Assembly (NCBI RefSeq): GCF_017993425.1
Contig: NZ_JAGOMQ010000012.1
Span: forward strand, 1 to 64,000
Length of the DNA stretch: 64,000 nt
Direction of reading: 5' to 3'
From: Amaricoccus sp.
Lineage (GTDB): Bacteria; Pseudomonadota; Alphaproteobacteria; Rhodobacterales; Rhodobacteraceae
Shown here: positions 16,536-25,015 of the stretch, piece after piece
Position numbering within the stretch: position 1 is the stretch's first letter
Layout of the letters: the number at the start of each line of letters is the position of its first letter
Made by a program: the position numbers and the translations under genes
Notes under the pieces: generated by a model
Told to the model about the DNA's origin: nothing
Seen by the model: only the letters and a program-made list of their open reading frames with translations
Databases searched by the model: none

Positions 16536-16860
16536 CCGACCCCCAGCCGGTCGAGCTCCGCCTCCAGCCGCGCCCGGGTCCCGGCCTCGGGCGCGACGAT
16601 CCGGGCCTTGACCGCATCGAAGCGGGCGCGCAGCAGCGCCTTCTCCTCCGCGCCGAGCGTGGCCCAGGGCCGATCCTGGATCGCGAAGGCGATCGCCCAG
16701 AAGAACGCGAAATGCGGCCGCGCCCCCGTCGCGGCCAGGATGCGGGCATAGGCCTCGTCCGCCCCCAGCGCGACCAGCTCCTCCGCGGTCCGGATCCCCG
16801 CCTTGGCGAACGCCGCGTCGGAGGCCGGCCCGAGGTTGCGCAGCGCCGACGGCGGCCGGC

Positions 16861-17262
16861 TCATTCCGGCGCCGCCGGCGCGTGGCAGACGAAGCAGAGC
16901 TTGTTGCCGTCGGGATCGCGGACGTAAGCCCCGTAATAATCCGCGTGGTAGCGCGGCCGCAGCCCCGGCGCGCCTTCGTCCGTCCCGCCAAGGGCGAGCG
17001 CGACGGCATGGGCCCGGTCCACCTCCGCCCGGCTCCGCGCCTCCAGCGCGACCATCTGCCCGTTGCCGGGCCGCGCCGTCGCGCCGTCGAAGGGCCGCCC
17101 GACCAGCAGGAACGGCCGCCCGCCATCCCGCGCCGACCATCCGGCCCATCCGGCGGCCGCGTCGTGGAACCGCGGCGGGAACCCGAGCGCCGCCATCACC
17201 GGGTCATAGAACGCGCAGGCGCGGTCGAGGTCGGCCGTGCCGAGATGGACATGGGAGATCAC
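16861..17262 (-). CDS. VOC/glyoxalase family protein
   Basis: 133 residues from a GTG at 17262 ([15 protein letters not shown]). The first beta-alpha-beta-beta-beta unit has HVHLGTADLDRACAFYD and the second ends with YYGAYVRDPDGNKLCFVCH. The latter matches the common DPDGNxxE/C motif in which the metal-binding Glu is replaced, so catalytic status is uncertain. It overlaps purN by GTGA and TfoX_C by ATGA, so it belongs to the purMN transcript. Substrate unknown. Confidence 0.87.
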   Translation of the reverse strand: MISHVHLGTADLDRACAFYDPVMAALGFPPRFHDAAAGWAGWSARDGGRPFLLVGRPFDGATARPGNGQMVALEARSRAEVDRAHAVALALGGTDEGAPGLRPRYHADYYGAYVRDPDGNKLCFVCHAPAAPE

Positions 17263-17858
17263 GGGAAGAGCGCGACCGGCGTGCGGTCGCCCGCGGCGAA
17301 GCGGCGCAGCACCGCGGGATAGAGCCGATGCTCCATCGGCAGCACCCGCGCGGCCAGCGTCTCCGGCGTGTCCTCCGGCAGGACCGGCACGACCGCCTGC
17401 CCGAGGATCGGCCCGGCGTCGACCTCCGGCACGACCTCGTGGACCGTGCAGCCATGCACCGCCATCCCGGCGGCGAGCGCCCGGGCATGGGTGTCGAGCC
17501 CGGGAAACAGCGGCAGGATCGAGGGATGGATGTTGAGCATCCGCCCCCGCCACCGCGCGACGAAGCCCGCCGTCAGCACCCGCATGAAGCCCGCGAGGAC
17601 CACGACCTCCACCCCGGCCGCGCGCAGCCGCGCGTCGAGCGCCGCCTCGAAGCCGGCCCGGTCGGGAAAGGCCCGGTGGTCGAGCGCCTCGGCGGCGAGC
17701 CCCAGCGCGGCGGCGCGCGCCAGCCCCGCCGCCCCCGGCCGGTTGGACAGCACGAGCCGCGCCTCCGCCGGATGGTCCGGCGCCGCCATGTCGCGGGCGA
17801 GGGCGAGCATGTTCGACCCGCCGCCGGAGATCAGGATGGCGACGGGAACCCGGCTCAC
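17259..17858 (-). CDS. purN: Phosphoribosylglycinamide formyltransferase PurN
   Basis: 199 residues from a GTG at 17858. It transfers the formyl group from 10-formyl-THF to GAR, the third step of purine synthesis. The N-terminal [11 protein letters not shown] binds phosphate. The catalytic segment [22 protein letters not shown], read in two pieces, includes the conserved Asn-x-His, and [17 protein letters not shown] carries the active-site Asp. The start overlaps the purM stop by GTGA. The purM-purN order is standard. Confidence 0.93.
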   Translation of the reverse strand: MSRVPVAILISGGGSNMLALARDMAAPDHPAEARLVLSNRPGAAGLARAAALGLAAEALDHRAFPDRAGFEAALDARLRAAGVEVVVLAGFMRVLTAGFVARWRGRMLNIHPSILPLFPGLDTHARALAAGMAVHGCTVHEVVPEVDAGPILGQAVVPVLPEDTPETLAARVLPMEHRLYPAVLRRFAAGDRTPVALFP

Positions 17859-18901
17859 CAGCGGCCGACGTAGGCGACGCCCTCGCCGGGCACGACATTG
17901 CCGATCCGGAGCGCCGGGACCCCGTCCTCGCCGAGGAACTCCGCCAGCTCGTCGGCCCGGCTCGGCGCGACGACGGCGATCAGGCCGATCCCGCAGTTGA
18001 ACGCGCGCAGCATCTCGGCGTCCGCGACCCCGCCCTGGCGCTGGAGCCAGCCGAAGACCGCCGGGCGCTCCCAGGCGGAAAGGTCGATCTCCGCCCCCAG
18101 CCCCTCGGGCAGCACCCGGGGCAGGTTGCCGGTGATTCCCCCGCCGGTGATGTGGGCGAATGCATGCACGCCGCCCGCGCGCAGCGCCTCGAGCGCGGGC
18201 TGGACATAGATGCGCGTCGGCTCCAGCAACCCCGCCCCGAGCGGGCCGTCGCCGAAGGGCGCGGGATCGTCCCAGCCGAGGCCCGCGTCGGCGACGATGC
18301 GGCGGACGAGGCTGAAGCCGTTCGAGTGGACGCCCGAGGAGGGCACGCCGAGCAGCACGTCGCCCTCGGCCACGCCCGCGGGCAGGCCGCCGCCGCGCTC
18401 CATCGCGCCGACCGCGAAGCCGGCGAGGTCGAAGTCGCCCCGGGCGTAGAGCCCCGGCATCTCCGCCGTCTCGCCGCCCACGAGCGCCGCGCCGGCGAGG
18501 ACGCAGCCCTCGGCGATCCCGGCGACCACCTCGGCCGCCGCGGCGACGTCGAGCTTGCCGGTGGCGAAATAATCGAGGAAGAACAGCGGCTCCGCCCCTT
18601 GGCACACCAGGTCGTTCACGCACATCGCCACGAGGTCGATGCCGACGGTGGCGAAGAGCCCGGTGTCGATGGCGAGCTTGAGCTTGGTGCCGACGCCGTC
18701 GGTGGCGGCGACGAGGATCGGGTCGGCGTAGCCCGCGGCGGCTGGATCGAACAGCGCGCCGAACCCGCCGAGGCCGGACACGACCCCCGGCCGCATCGTC
18801 CGCGCCGCGGCCGGGCCGATCGCCGCGACGAGCGCGTCGCCCGCCTCGATGTCGACCCCGGCGTCGGCGTAGCTCAGGCCGTTCCGCTGATTCTCCGTCA
18901 T
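17855..18901 (-). CDS. purM: Phosphoribosylformylglycinamidine cyclo-ligase PurM
   Basis: 348 residues. It closes the imidazole ring of AIR with ATP. Typical motifs are [53 protein letters not shown] (20 residues), [11 protein letters not shown] and [18 protein letters not shown]. Start ATG 18901. A PurR-like palindrome (18934-18949) lies 33 bases upstream of the start and may control the purM-purN-VOC-tfoX unit. Confidence 0.95.
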   Translation of the reverse strand: MTENQRNGLSYADAGVDIEAGDALVAAIGPAAARTMRPGVVSGLGGFGALFDPAAAGYADPILVAATDGVGTKLKLAIDTGLFATVGIDLVAMCVNDLVCQGAEPLFFLDYFATGKLDVAAAAEVVAGIAEGCVLAGAALVGGETAEMPGLYARGDFDLAGFAVGAMERGGGLPAGVAEGDVLLGVPSSGVHSNGFSLVRRIVADAGLGWDDPAPFGDGPLGAGLLEPTRIYVQPALEALRAGGVHAFAHITGGGITGNLPRVLPEGLGAEIDLSAWERPAVFGWLQRQGGVADAEMLRAFNCGIGLIAVVAPSRADELAEFLGEDGVPALRIGNVVPGEGVAYVGRW

Positions 18902-18933
18902 CCGCCCGCCTCCGCCCGCGCCGGGCCCCTTTA

Positions 18934-18949
18934 GCGCAAGCGTTTGTGG
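18934..18949. promoter_or_regulatory. PurR/LacI-type operator candidate upstream of purM
   Basis: GCGCAAGC|GTTTGTGG resembles the PurR operator ACGCAAAC|GTTTGCGT at 12 of 16 positions, with the central CG and the CAA/TTTG arms kept. It is positioned where a repressor would block purM. The cognate regulator is not in the window. Confidence 0.45.
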
Positions 18950-19006
18950 ATGGGAACTCGCGGCGACCGCGCAAAGGCCACACCGACTATCCAATATGGC
19001 GAATTT

Positions 19007-19022
19007 TGTATGTTGGTATACA
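19007..19022. promoter_or_regulatory. Inverted repeat TGTAT-N6-ATACA upstream of SET gene
   Basis: Within an AT-rich stretch (about 18,990-19,045) between purM and the SET gene lies TGTAT GTTGGT ATACA. It is 76 bases upstream of the SET gene start and could be an operator or overlap a promoter. Confidence 0.35.
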
Positions 19023-19097
19023 CGTCATGGTTGACTCGCGGACCATGCGCCGGCAGAGAATCCAATCGCGGTCGCCTCAGCGTCCGGACGTAGTGCC

Positions 19098-19610
19098 TTG
19101 AACCCATTCCAACCGGAGGTTGAGTTGACCTGGCTTGTCGATGTTGAGTTCCGTACCAGCCCCATCCACGGCACGGGCATCTTTGCGCGCAAAACGATCA
19201 AGGCCGGAAACGTTATCTGGCGCTACGATCCCAGCATGCACGCCTGCGACCGCAAGGAGATGGTGGCGCTCTCCGCCCGCACGCTGTCCTTCGCGCTGCA
19301 CGGCGGCTACCTGCACAAGCCCTCGGGCAAGTTCCTCTGGTACAAGGACGGCATGCAGTACATGAACCACGGCGAGGGCGACATCGCCAACGTGGGCCTC
19401 GCCTACTGGCCGACGCTGCAGGAGGACCACACCGTGGCGCTCCGCGACATCGCGCCCGGCGAGGAGCTGCGCGAGGATTACGGCTTCTGGGCGGACGGCG
19501 GGCTCGCCTCGGACCACTGGCTGAACCCGCTCTACCGGCGGCACTGCCCGCACCACCTCAGCTTCCTGCAGAGCCTCGCCGCCCCGGCGACCACCTTCGC
19601 AGCAGCCTGA
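19098..19610 (+). CDS. SET-domain protein
   Basis: 170 residues. SET hallmarks are visible: a GTGIFARKTIKAGNVIWRYD N-terminal part, MNHGEGDIANVG in place of the usual RFxNHSCxPN, and GEELREDYGFW for the ELxxDY motif. SET proteins transfer methyl from SAM to protein lysines; bacterial ones have few known targets. A C-terminal Cys (RRHCPHHL) is present but no full post-SET cluster. The upstream DNA and first codons are less GC-rich than the surroundings, which may indicate acquisition. The gene stands alone. Confidence 0.85.
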   Translation: MNPFQPEVELTWLVDVEFRTSPIHGTGIFARKTIKAGNVIWRYDPSMHACDRKEMVALSARTLSFALHGGYLHKPSGKFLWYKDGMQYMNHGEGDIANVGLAYWPTLQEDHTVALRDIAPGEELREDYGFWADGGLASDHWLNPLYRRHCPHHLSFLQSLAAPATTFAAA

Positions 19611-19764
19611 CCACCCCATTTCCCGAGCGCAGCTCCGGAGCGGACGGGCAGGCGCCCGCCCCTCCGGGTCGCACGACGGCCTGACGCCAGCCCCGCCCGC
19701 GTGCGCCGGGCCGCGTCCGCTCCCGCCGGCCCGGCCGCCCCCCAGGCGATCCGTCACGTCGTCG

Positions 19765-20169
19765 CTAGCCTTCCGGCAGCGACATCAGCCGGCGGACGGT
19801 CCGCATCAGCTCCTCGATCATGATCGGCTTCGAGATGACGTCGGAGAAGCCCGCCGCGAGGCAGGCGTCCCGGACCTTCTCGGCGACGCTCGCCGTCACC
19901 GCGACGATCGGCGGCGCGGCAGGATCGCTGGCGAGGATCTCCGACACCGCCGAGAACCCGTCGAGCCGCGGCATCTGCAGGTCCATCAGCACGAGGAGCG
20001 GGCGATGGGTCCGCGTCATCTCCACGCCCTCGCGGCCGTCGGTGGCGACGAGGCTCGAATAGCCGTGCTTGCCGAGCATCGAGCGCAGGATGAGCGCGTT
20101 GGTCTGGTTGTCCTCGACGATGAGGATCGGGGCGCCGAGGCGTGCGGCGAGGACCGAATCATGCAGCAT
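19765..20169 (-). CDS. Single-domain response regulator (CheY/DivK-like receiver)
   Basis: 134 residues consisting of one receiver domain: acidic pair in [11 protein letters not shown], phospho-acceptor Asp in [13 protein letters not shown], Thr/Ser in IVAVTASV and Lys in DVISKPI. There is no output domain. Its start lies 11 bases inside the end of the sensor kinase gene, so the two are translationally linked and probably cognate. It resembles receivers that relay phosphate or sit after hybrid kinases. Confidence 0.9.
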   Translation of the reverse strand: MLHDSVLAARLGAPILIVEDNQTNALILRSMLGKHGYSSLVATDGREGVEMTRTHRPLLVLMDLQMPRLDGFSAVSEILASDPAAPPIVAVTASVAEKVRDACLAAGFSDVISKPIMIEELMRTVRRLMSLPEG

Positions 20170-21697
20170 CGCGGTTCTCTCCTGTCTCGCTGGCGAGGGC
20201 GAACTCCGCGGCGAAGACGAAGCTCGACCCGATGCCCTGGGCGCTCGACACGGTGATGTCTCCCTCCATCATCCGGGCGAGCCGGCGGCTGATGGCGAGG
20301 CCGAGCCCGGTCCCCTCGGTGGTGCGCGACAGCGAGTTGTCGACACGGTAGAACCGCTCGAAGATCCGCGGCAGCGCCTCGGGCGGTATGCCGGGGCCGG
20401 TGTCGGTGACCCGGATCTCCACGCGCATCCGGTCGTTCGCGGCCTCGCGCACCTGCGCCTCGAGGCGCACCCGGCCGCGGCTGGTGAACTTGACCGCGTT
20501 GCCGAGGAGGTTGGTCGCGATCTGGCGCATCGCGCGCTCGTCGCCCTCGAGCGTCACGCCGGCGAGCGCGCGCGCGTCCACCTCGAAGCCGATGCCCTTC
20601 CGCTCCGCGGCGAGGCGCATCATCTCGGTGACGTCGCGGATCGTCGCGGCCGGACGGAACGACTCGACCACGAGCTGCCGCGCGCCACCCTCGATCTGGC
20701 TGAGCTCCAGCAGGTCGGTGATGAGCGACAGCTGCGTCTGCGCCGAGGAGAACAGCACGCCGACGAGCTCGCGCTGCTCGTCGTCGAGGTCGGTCATGCG
20801 CAGGAGCTGCGCCGCGCCGAGGATGCCGTTCATCGGCGTGCGGATCTCGTGGCTGACGTTCGAGAGGAACTCGCTCTTGCTGCGGTCGGCCGCGGTGGCG
20901 TCCTCGAGCGCCTGCTCGAGGCGGCGCGCCCAGCCGACCGCCAGCCAGGAGCTGACGGCGCTGATCGCCACCACGACGTGGAAGGCGAGCGCGAGCGGCG
21001 CGGCGACGCTGCGCAGGATGCTCGCGCCGGGCCGCGGGGCGGCCCAGACGATCTCGCCGAGGAGCGCGCCGCCGCCGTCGTAGAGCGGCACCGAGGCCTG
21101 GCCGGGGCCGGGCTCGTCGGCGAGCGCGAGGTCGTCGATCAGCAGGCTGGAGCCGATCTGCGCCAGCCGGTCGCCCGACAGGCGGATGCCGTGGATCTGG
21201 ATCGGCGCCGCCGCCCTGTCGATCACCTGGTCGACAGGGCTCAGCCGCGACACCGCGAAGATCCAGGGCTCGCCGTTCACGCGCTCGATCAGCGTGCGGG
21301 TCGCCGGGGTGGAGACCTCGGGCTGGGCCTCCAGCAGGTCGACGAGCGCGTCGACGATCGCCGGCGACAGCAGGTCGGTCTCCCCCTCGCGCGGCGAGCC
21401 GCTGACCCAGCCGTAGGGCGCACGCCCGCCCGCGCCCGCCACCAGCAGCATGTCGATGGTGCCGATCTCGGCGGCGGCGGTGCCGATGTTGCTGTAGAGC
21501 CAGTGCCGGTCGCCCTCGATCACCGCGTCATAGGCCTCGTCCCAGATCGAGTAGTCCTTGACGAGGGTGAAGGTCCGGGTGCGCAGCTCCGACACCCCGG
21601 TCGAGACCATCCGCACCGACGACGCCTCGGCGAGCTTGTTGTGCTCGGCCGAGATCCAGAGGGTCGTGGAGAGCACCACGCCGATCAGCAGCACCAC
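20159..21697 (-). CDS. CHASE4-type sensor histidine kinase
   Basis: 512 residues from the GTG at 21697. It has an N-terminal membrane helix, a periplasmic segment with [13 protein letters not shown] typical of CHASE4, and a second helix ([20 protein letters not shown]). The dimerisation/phosphoacceptor motif is [19 protein letters not shown], and the HATPase domain has [18 protein letters not shown] and [12 protein letters not shown]. The frame stays open upstream to a stop near 21,850 and would add arginines and five more hydrophobic residues, but contains no ATG, GTG or TTG; the true start may be a rarer codon. It is paired with the receiver gene downstream. Confidence 0.9.
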   Translation of the reverse strand: MVLLIGVVLSTTLWISAEHNKLAEASSVRMVSTGVSELRTRTFTLVKDYSIWDEAYDAVIEGDRHWLYSNIGTAAAEIGTIDMLLVAGAGGRAPYGWVSGSPREGETDLLSPAIVDALVDLLEAQPEVSTPATRTLIERVNGEPWIFAVSRLSPVDQVIDRAAAPIQIHGIRLSGDRLAQIGSSLLIDDLALADEPGPGQASVPLYDGGGALLGEIVWAAPRPGASILRSVAAPLALAFHVVVAISAVSSWLAVGWARRLEQALEDATAADRSKSEFLSNVSHEIRTPMNGILGAAQLLRMTDLDDEQRELVGVLFSSAQTQLSLITDLLELSQIEGGARQLVVESFRPAATIRDVTEMMRLAAERKGIGFEVDARALAGVTLEGDERAMRQIATNLLGNAVKFTSRGRVRLEAQVREAANDRMRVEIRVTDTGPGIPPEALPRIFERFYRVDNSLSRTTEGTGLGLAISRRLARMMEGDITVSSAQGIGSSFVFAAEFALASETGENRDAA

Positions 21698-21981
21698 CCC
21701 GCAGGCGTGGAGCGCGACGAGGCGCCGCGAAAGCCGCAGGGCGCCGCGGCCGTCGCGCGGGTCAAGGTCCGGCTGGTCCGTGACAATCCGGGCGGTAATG
21801 GCGAGGATCCTCCCTGGTCGCAGTCCAAGGGCAACGCATGGTCCGCCTGAACCTTACGCAGGGTATGCCCTCGCGGCCGGAATGTCGAGAGAAAATCGCC
21901 ACCGGGGGTTGAGTAGATCGGCGGATAAGCGCCTGAGGCGTGTGCTCCGCCCAACGTCGGCAGGGCTTGGCCGGGCTGCGC

Positions 21982-22010
21982 TTGACCGCGGGGGCGCCGG
22001 GGAATACCTC
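21982..22010 (+). promoter_or_regulatory. Putative promoter of the tRNA gene
   Basis: TTGACC (21982-21987) and TACCTC (22005-22010) lie 17 bp apart, with the -10 hexamer ending 10 bases before the tRNA. The -35 is good and the -10 poor; position and spacing are the main support. Confidence 0.4.
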
Positions 22011-22020
22011 GGGCGGGCGT

Positions 22021-22096
22021 GGGCCTGTAGCTCAACGGTTAGAGCAGAGCGCTCATAACGCTTTGGCTGCAGGTTCGAATCCTGCCGGGCCTACCA
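22021..22096 (+). tRNA. tRNA with CAU anticodon, probably tRNA-Ile2 (lysidine-modified)
   Basis: A 76-base cloverleaf with encoded CCA. The acceptor stem is GGGCCTG/CGGGCCT-type pairing, the anticodon stem GAGCG/CGCTT with loop CTCATAA, and the T loop GGTTCGAATCC. The short D loop (AACGGTTA) and the overall pattern resemble E. coli ileX more than elongator tRNA-Met. I therefore favour the isoleucine tRNA whose C34 is converted to lysidine by TilS. Elongator Met is the alternative. Confidence 0.93.
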
Positions 22097-22150
22097 CGTC
22101 CTTCCCTGCCTCCGATCCCGGTTCCGGGCGGTCTTCGCCCGGAGAGAGGC

Positions 22151-22530
22151 GCGCGGATGGCCTGTAAGCCGGATTCTGTGCCCGCCCCTCGCGGGGCGGC
22201 GACGACCATTCCTCTAGGCCCGGCCTTGCGGACGGGCTCGAGCAGCCTACCCGGATCGCATGGGCGGGAGAAACCTGGACCCGGAGGTCCGCGCGATCCC
22301 TATTCGGCCTTGCTCCTGGCGGGGCTTGCCGTGCCGCCGGCGTCGCCGCCGGCGCGGTGGGCTCTTACCCCACCGTTTCACCCTTGCCGCCCCGGAGGGC
22401 GGCGGTCTGATCTCTGTGGCGCTTTCCCTCGGGTCTCCCCGGGCGGGCGTTACCCGCCGCCATCTCTCCCTGGAGTCCGGACTTTCCTCGCGGGCCTTGC
22501 GGCCCCCGCGGCCGTCCGGCCATCCGCGCC
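22151..22530 (-). ncRNA. rnpB: RNase P RNA (bacterial type A)
   Basis: Transcribed on the minus strand. The universal 5' core GAGGAAAGTCCGGACTCC and the 3' core ACAGAATCCGGCTTACAGG are both present. The ends pair to form helix P1 (CGCGGATGGCC with GGCCATCCGCG). Several GC-rich hairpins lie between, as expected for a type A RNA of about 380 bases. Protein-like frames across this interval are accidental. It follows the tRNA on the opposite strand. Confidence 0.95.
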
Positions 22531-22628
22531 GGGCTGACTTAGGCCATGCCGGCTTCCAACGCAAGAAACGGCTCGCGGCGGACGGCGGGGCGGGGCATGG
22601 TCGCGGCCGGACCGGGGGGAGACCACGC

Positions 22629-23573
22629 ATGCCGCCTGCCGCGATCGGGCCGATGAGCGGGAAGGACTGGGGGGCGCTCGTCGCGCTCTCGGTGCTCTGG
22701 GGCGGGTCGTTCTTCTTCAACGCCGTCGCGGTCGGCGCGCTGCCGGTGCTGACGATCGTGGCGGCGCGGGTGAGCATCGCGGCGGCGATCCTGCTCGTCG
22801 TGGCGGGGGCGACGGGGGCGGCGCTGCCCCGGGGGCGGACGGCGTGGAGCGCCTGCCTCGTCATGGCGATGCTGAGCAACGTCATCCCCTTCAGCCTGAT
22901 CGTGTGGAGCCAGCAGTTCCTCGCCTCCGGGGTCGCGGCGGTGCTGAACGCGACCACGCCCCTCTTCACCGTGGTCCTCGCCCACTGGCTGACCCGGGAC
23001 GAGCGGCTGACCGGGGGGCGGATCGCCGGGGCGCTGGTCGGGCTCGCGGGGGTCGCCGTGCTGATGGGGCCGGCGGCGCTGTCCGGGCTCGGGGGCGCGC
23101 TGCCGGCGCAGCTGGCGGGGCTGGCGGCGGCGACGTCCTATGCGCTCGCGGCGATCTACGGGCGGCGGTTCCGCACGCTCGGGGTGACGCCGCTCGCCGC
23201 GGCGACGGGGCAGCTGATGATGGCGAGCCTCGTCCTCGTCCCGCTCGCCGCGGCGGTCGATGCGCCGTGGCGGCTCGGCTATCCGGGGCCGGCGGCCCTG
23301 GGGGCGATCCTCGGGCTGGCCGCGCTGTCGACGGCGCTCGCCTACCTGATCTATTTCCGGCTGCTCGCCTCGGCCGGGGCGACCAACGCGGCGCTGGTGA
23401 CCCTGCTGGTGCCCGTCAGCGCCATCCTGCTCGGCGTCGTCGCGCTCGGCGAGCGGCTGACCCTGCAGGAGGTCGGCGGCATGGCGCTGATCGCGCTGGG
23501 GCTGTCGGCGATCGACGGGAGGCTGTGGCGAGCCCTGAAACGTCCCACAGTACGACGCAGGTCAACGGACTGA
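22629..23573 (+). CDS. EamA-family (DMT superfamily) transporter
   Basis: 314 residues with ten hydrophobic segments arranged as two EamA repeats. The first begins LVALSVLWGGSFFFNAVAV, and the second contains GLAAATSYALAAIYGRRF and LIYFRLLASAGATNAALV. The end ATTPLFTVVLAHWL and LGERLTLQEVGGMALI motifs are typical. It likely exports small metabolites or amino acids; the substrate is unknown. The last codons run into the tail of ampD with only two bases between the converging stops. Confidence 0.88.
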   Translation: MPPAAIGPMSGKDWGALVALSVLWGGSFFFNAVAVGALPVLTIVAARVSIAAAILLVVAGATGAALPRGRTAWSACLVMAMLSNVIPFSLIVWSQQFLASGVAAVLNATTPLFTVVLAHWLTRDERLTGGRIAGALVGLAGVAVLMGPAALSGLGGALPAQLAGLAAATSYALAAIYGRRFRTLGVTPLAAATGQLMMASLVLVPLAAAVDAPWRLGYPGPAALGAILGLAALSTALAYLIYFRLLASAGATNAALVTLLVPVSAILLGVVALGERLTLQEVGGMALIALGLSAIDGRLWRALKRPTVRRRSTD

Positions 23574-23575
23574 TT

Positions 23576-24274
23576 TCATTTATCTTTCAAGTTATCCATA
23601 GGCTTATCCACAAGACCGCGGAGGGTCGAGACGTCCTCTGCCGCGAGGGGCCCGGAGGCCCAGGGCCGGAAGCGCAGGCGGAAGGCGGCGAGGGCGATCT
23701 CCCAGTCGCCGCCGGGCGCGTGGTAGCCGGCGGCCGTCGCGGCGGCGCGGAAGGCGGCCGGGTCGGCGGGCGAGGGCGGCGCGGCGGCCGGCCAGACGGC
23801 GAGGCCGGCCCGCGCGAGCCGGCGCCAGTCGAACTTCGGCCCGGGGTCGGCCTTGCGGCCCGGGGCCATGTCGGAATGAGCGATCACGCCGGCGGGCGGA
23901 ATGCGCCAGCGCGCGAGGATGCCGGCGAGGAGCCGCTCCAGCGCCGCCATCTGCGGCTCGGGGAACGGCGGGAAGCCGGCGAGCGGGCCGGGATTGGCGA
24001 GCTCGATGCCGATCGAGCGGGAGTTGACGTCGGTCACCGCCCCCCAGGCGCCGGCGCCGGCGTGCCAGGCACGCATCTCCTCGTCGACCAGCCGCCAGGT
24101 GCGGCCGTCCTCGGCGACCAGCCAGTGGGCGGAGACCTCCGCCGCCGGGTCGCGCAGGCGGTCGAGCGCGGCCTCGGCGGTGGCCATCGCCGTGTGGTGG
24201 AGGACGACGAGGTCGGGGACCGCCCCGCCGCGGCGCGGGCCGAAGTTCGGGCTGGGGGCCTCGATGGGGGTCAC
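23576..24274 (-). CDS. ampD: 1,6-anhydro-N-acetylmuramyl-L-alanine amidase AmpD
   Basis: 232 residues from a GTG at 24274 (VTPIEAPSPNFGPRR); a longer frame to 24328 adds a proline-rich leader not expected in the family. AmpD cleaves the peptide from anhydro-MurNAc in the cytoplasm. Zinc ligands and catalytic residues are seen in VVLHHTAM, GIELANPG and IAHSDMAPGRKADPGPKFDW. No signal peptide is visible. With AmgK and MurU encoded at 29.6-31.8 kb it outlines the MurNAc recycling route. Its last codons (GLVDKPMDNLKDK) contain two DnaA-box-like nonamers. Confidence 0.9.
   Translation of the reverse strand: MTPIEAPSPNFGPRRGGAVPDLVVLHHTAMATAEAALDRLRDPAAEVSAHWLVAEDGRTWRLVDEEMRAWHAGAGAWGAVTDVNSRSIGIELANPGPLAGFPPFPEPQMAALERLLAGILARWRIPPAGVIAHSDMAPGRKADPGPKFDWRRLARAGLAVWPAAAPPSPADPAAFRAAATAAGYHAPGGDWEIALAAFRLRFRPWASGPLAAEDVSTLRGLVDKPMDNLKDK
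23592..23612 (+). promoter_or_regulatory. Paired DnaA-box-like nonamers, site 1
   Basis: TTATCCATA (23592-23600) and the perfect consensus TTATCCACA (23604-23612) lie head-to-tail with a 3-bp gap, inside the 3' end of ampD. The same arrangement recurs at 28623-28643. The flanking sequence is AT-rich compared with the rest of the window. Confidence 0.5.
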
Positions 24275-24365
24275 GCGCGGCGGTCCCGCCGGAGGGACCG
24301 GCCTCGGCGGGACAGGAGGCGCAACCACCGCCGGGGCAAGGGATCTCGCCCGCCCCGCGAGGCCG

Positions 24366-24968
24366 TCAGAGCTTCAGCTGGCGATAGGGCTCGGGGTCGA
24401 ACGAGCAGGCGAAGCCGTCGCCGTCGGGGTCGAGGCCGCGCGGGTCGGCGTTCGGGCCGCCGGCGGCGAGGAAGGCGCGCTGCGCCGCATCGGCGCTCGG
24501 GTAGCCGCCGCAGCCGCCGCCGATGCCTGGCCGGCGCTGATACATCCGCTGCCCGACCTGGTTGGTCGACTGCTGGGCGTAGAGCGTGACGTTGACGCTG
24601 GAATCCGCATGGGGGACCGAGCTCTGCGTCGGCTGGACCACCACCAGCTGCGAGCGCGCCTCGGCCAGCTCGCGCTCGGCGATGCGGGCGTCGATCTTCT
24701 GCTGCTCGATCGTGTAGAGCGTCAGGTTCAGGTTGTCGTCGTCGAGGGGCGTGCCGTGCTCGGGCAGCGGCGCCGCGCCCGGCGTCGCCGGATCGGCCAG
24801 CGCCGTCTCGATCGTCGAGGTGAAGTCGCCGCCCCCGCCGGAGGAGGAGGCGCTGGTCGTCGGGACCTGGGTGATGACCGGATCGGTCGGCACCGTGATG
24901 TCGCCGCTCGTGCAGGCGGCGAGGCCCCCGGCGAGGCCGCCGAACAGCAGGATCGCATTCAGACGCAT
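24366..24968 (-). CDS. Lipoprotein with calcium-binding excalibur-like C-terminus
   Basis: 200 residues. A lipoprotein signal peptide ends in the lipobox LAGGLAAC (Cys near 19). Next come a Thr/Ser/Gly-rich linker, a helical part with TIEQQKIDARIAERELAEA, and a C-terminal segment DPDGDGFACSFDPEPYR. The last has the Asp-rich loop and paired cysteines of excalibur-type extracellular domains (GGGCGGYPSADAAQ provides the other Cys). Probably anchored in the outer membrane. No enzymatic motif is seen. Confidence 0.82.
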   Translation of the reverse strand: MRLNAILLFGGLAGGLAACTSGDITVPTDPVITQVPTTSASSSGGGGDFTSTIETALADPATPGAAPLPEHGTPLDDDNLNLTLYTIEQQKIDARIAERELAEARSQLVVVQPTQSSVPHADSSVNVTLYAQQSTNQVGQRMYQRRPGIGGGCGGYPSADAAQRAFLAAGGPNADPRGLDPDGDGFACSFDPEPYRQLKL

Positions 24969-25015
24969 TGCGCGCACACCTCTCTGGGGTCCGACCGGGT
25001 CGTTCCCGCCACTCG

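Noticed and set aside
19611..19764. A small gene between the SET gene and the receiver gene
   Set aside because: No start with a ribosome-binding site and no recognisable protein pattern; only GC-rich spacer.
22157..22537. A protein-coding frame of about 126 codons across this interval
   Set aside because: The DNA carries both universal RNase P RNA cores and the P1 pairing; the frame is accidental.
24275..24328. A longer AmpD N-terminus starting at 24328
   Set aside because: The added residues are a proline-rich string unlike AmpD starts; the GTG at 24274 gives the expected beginning.
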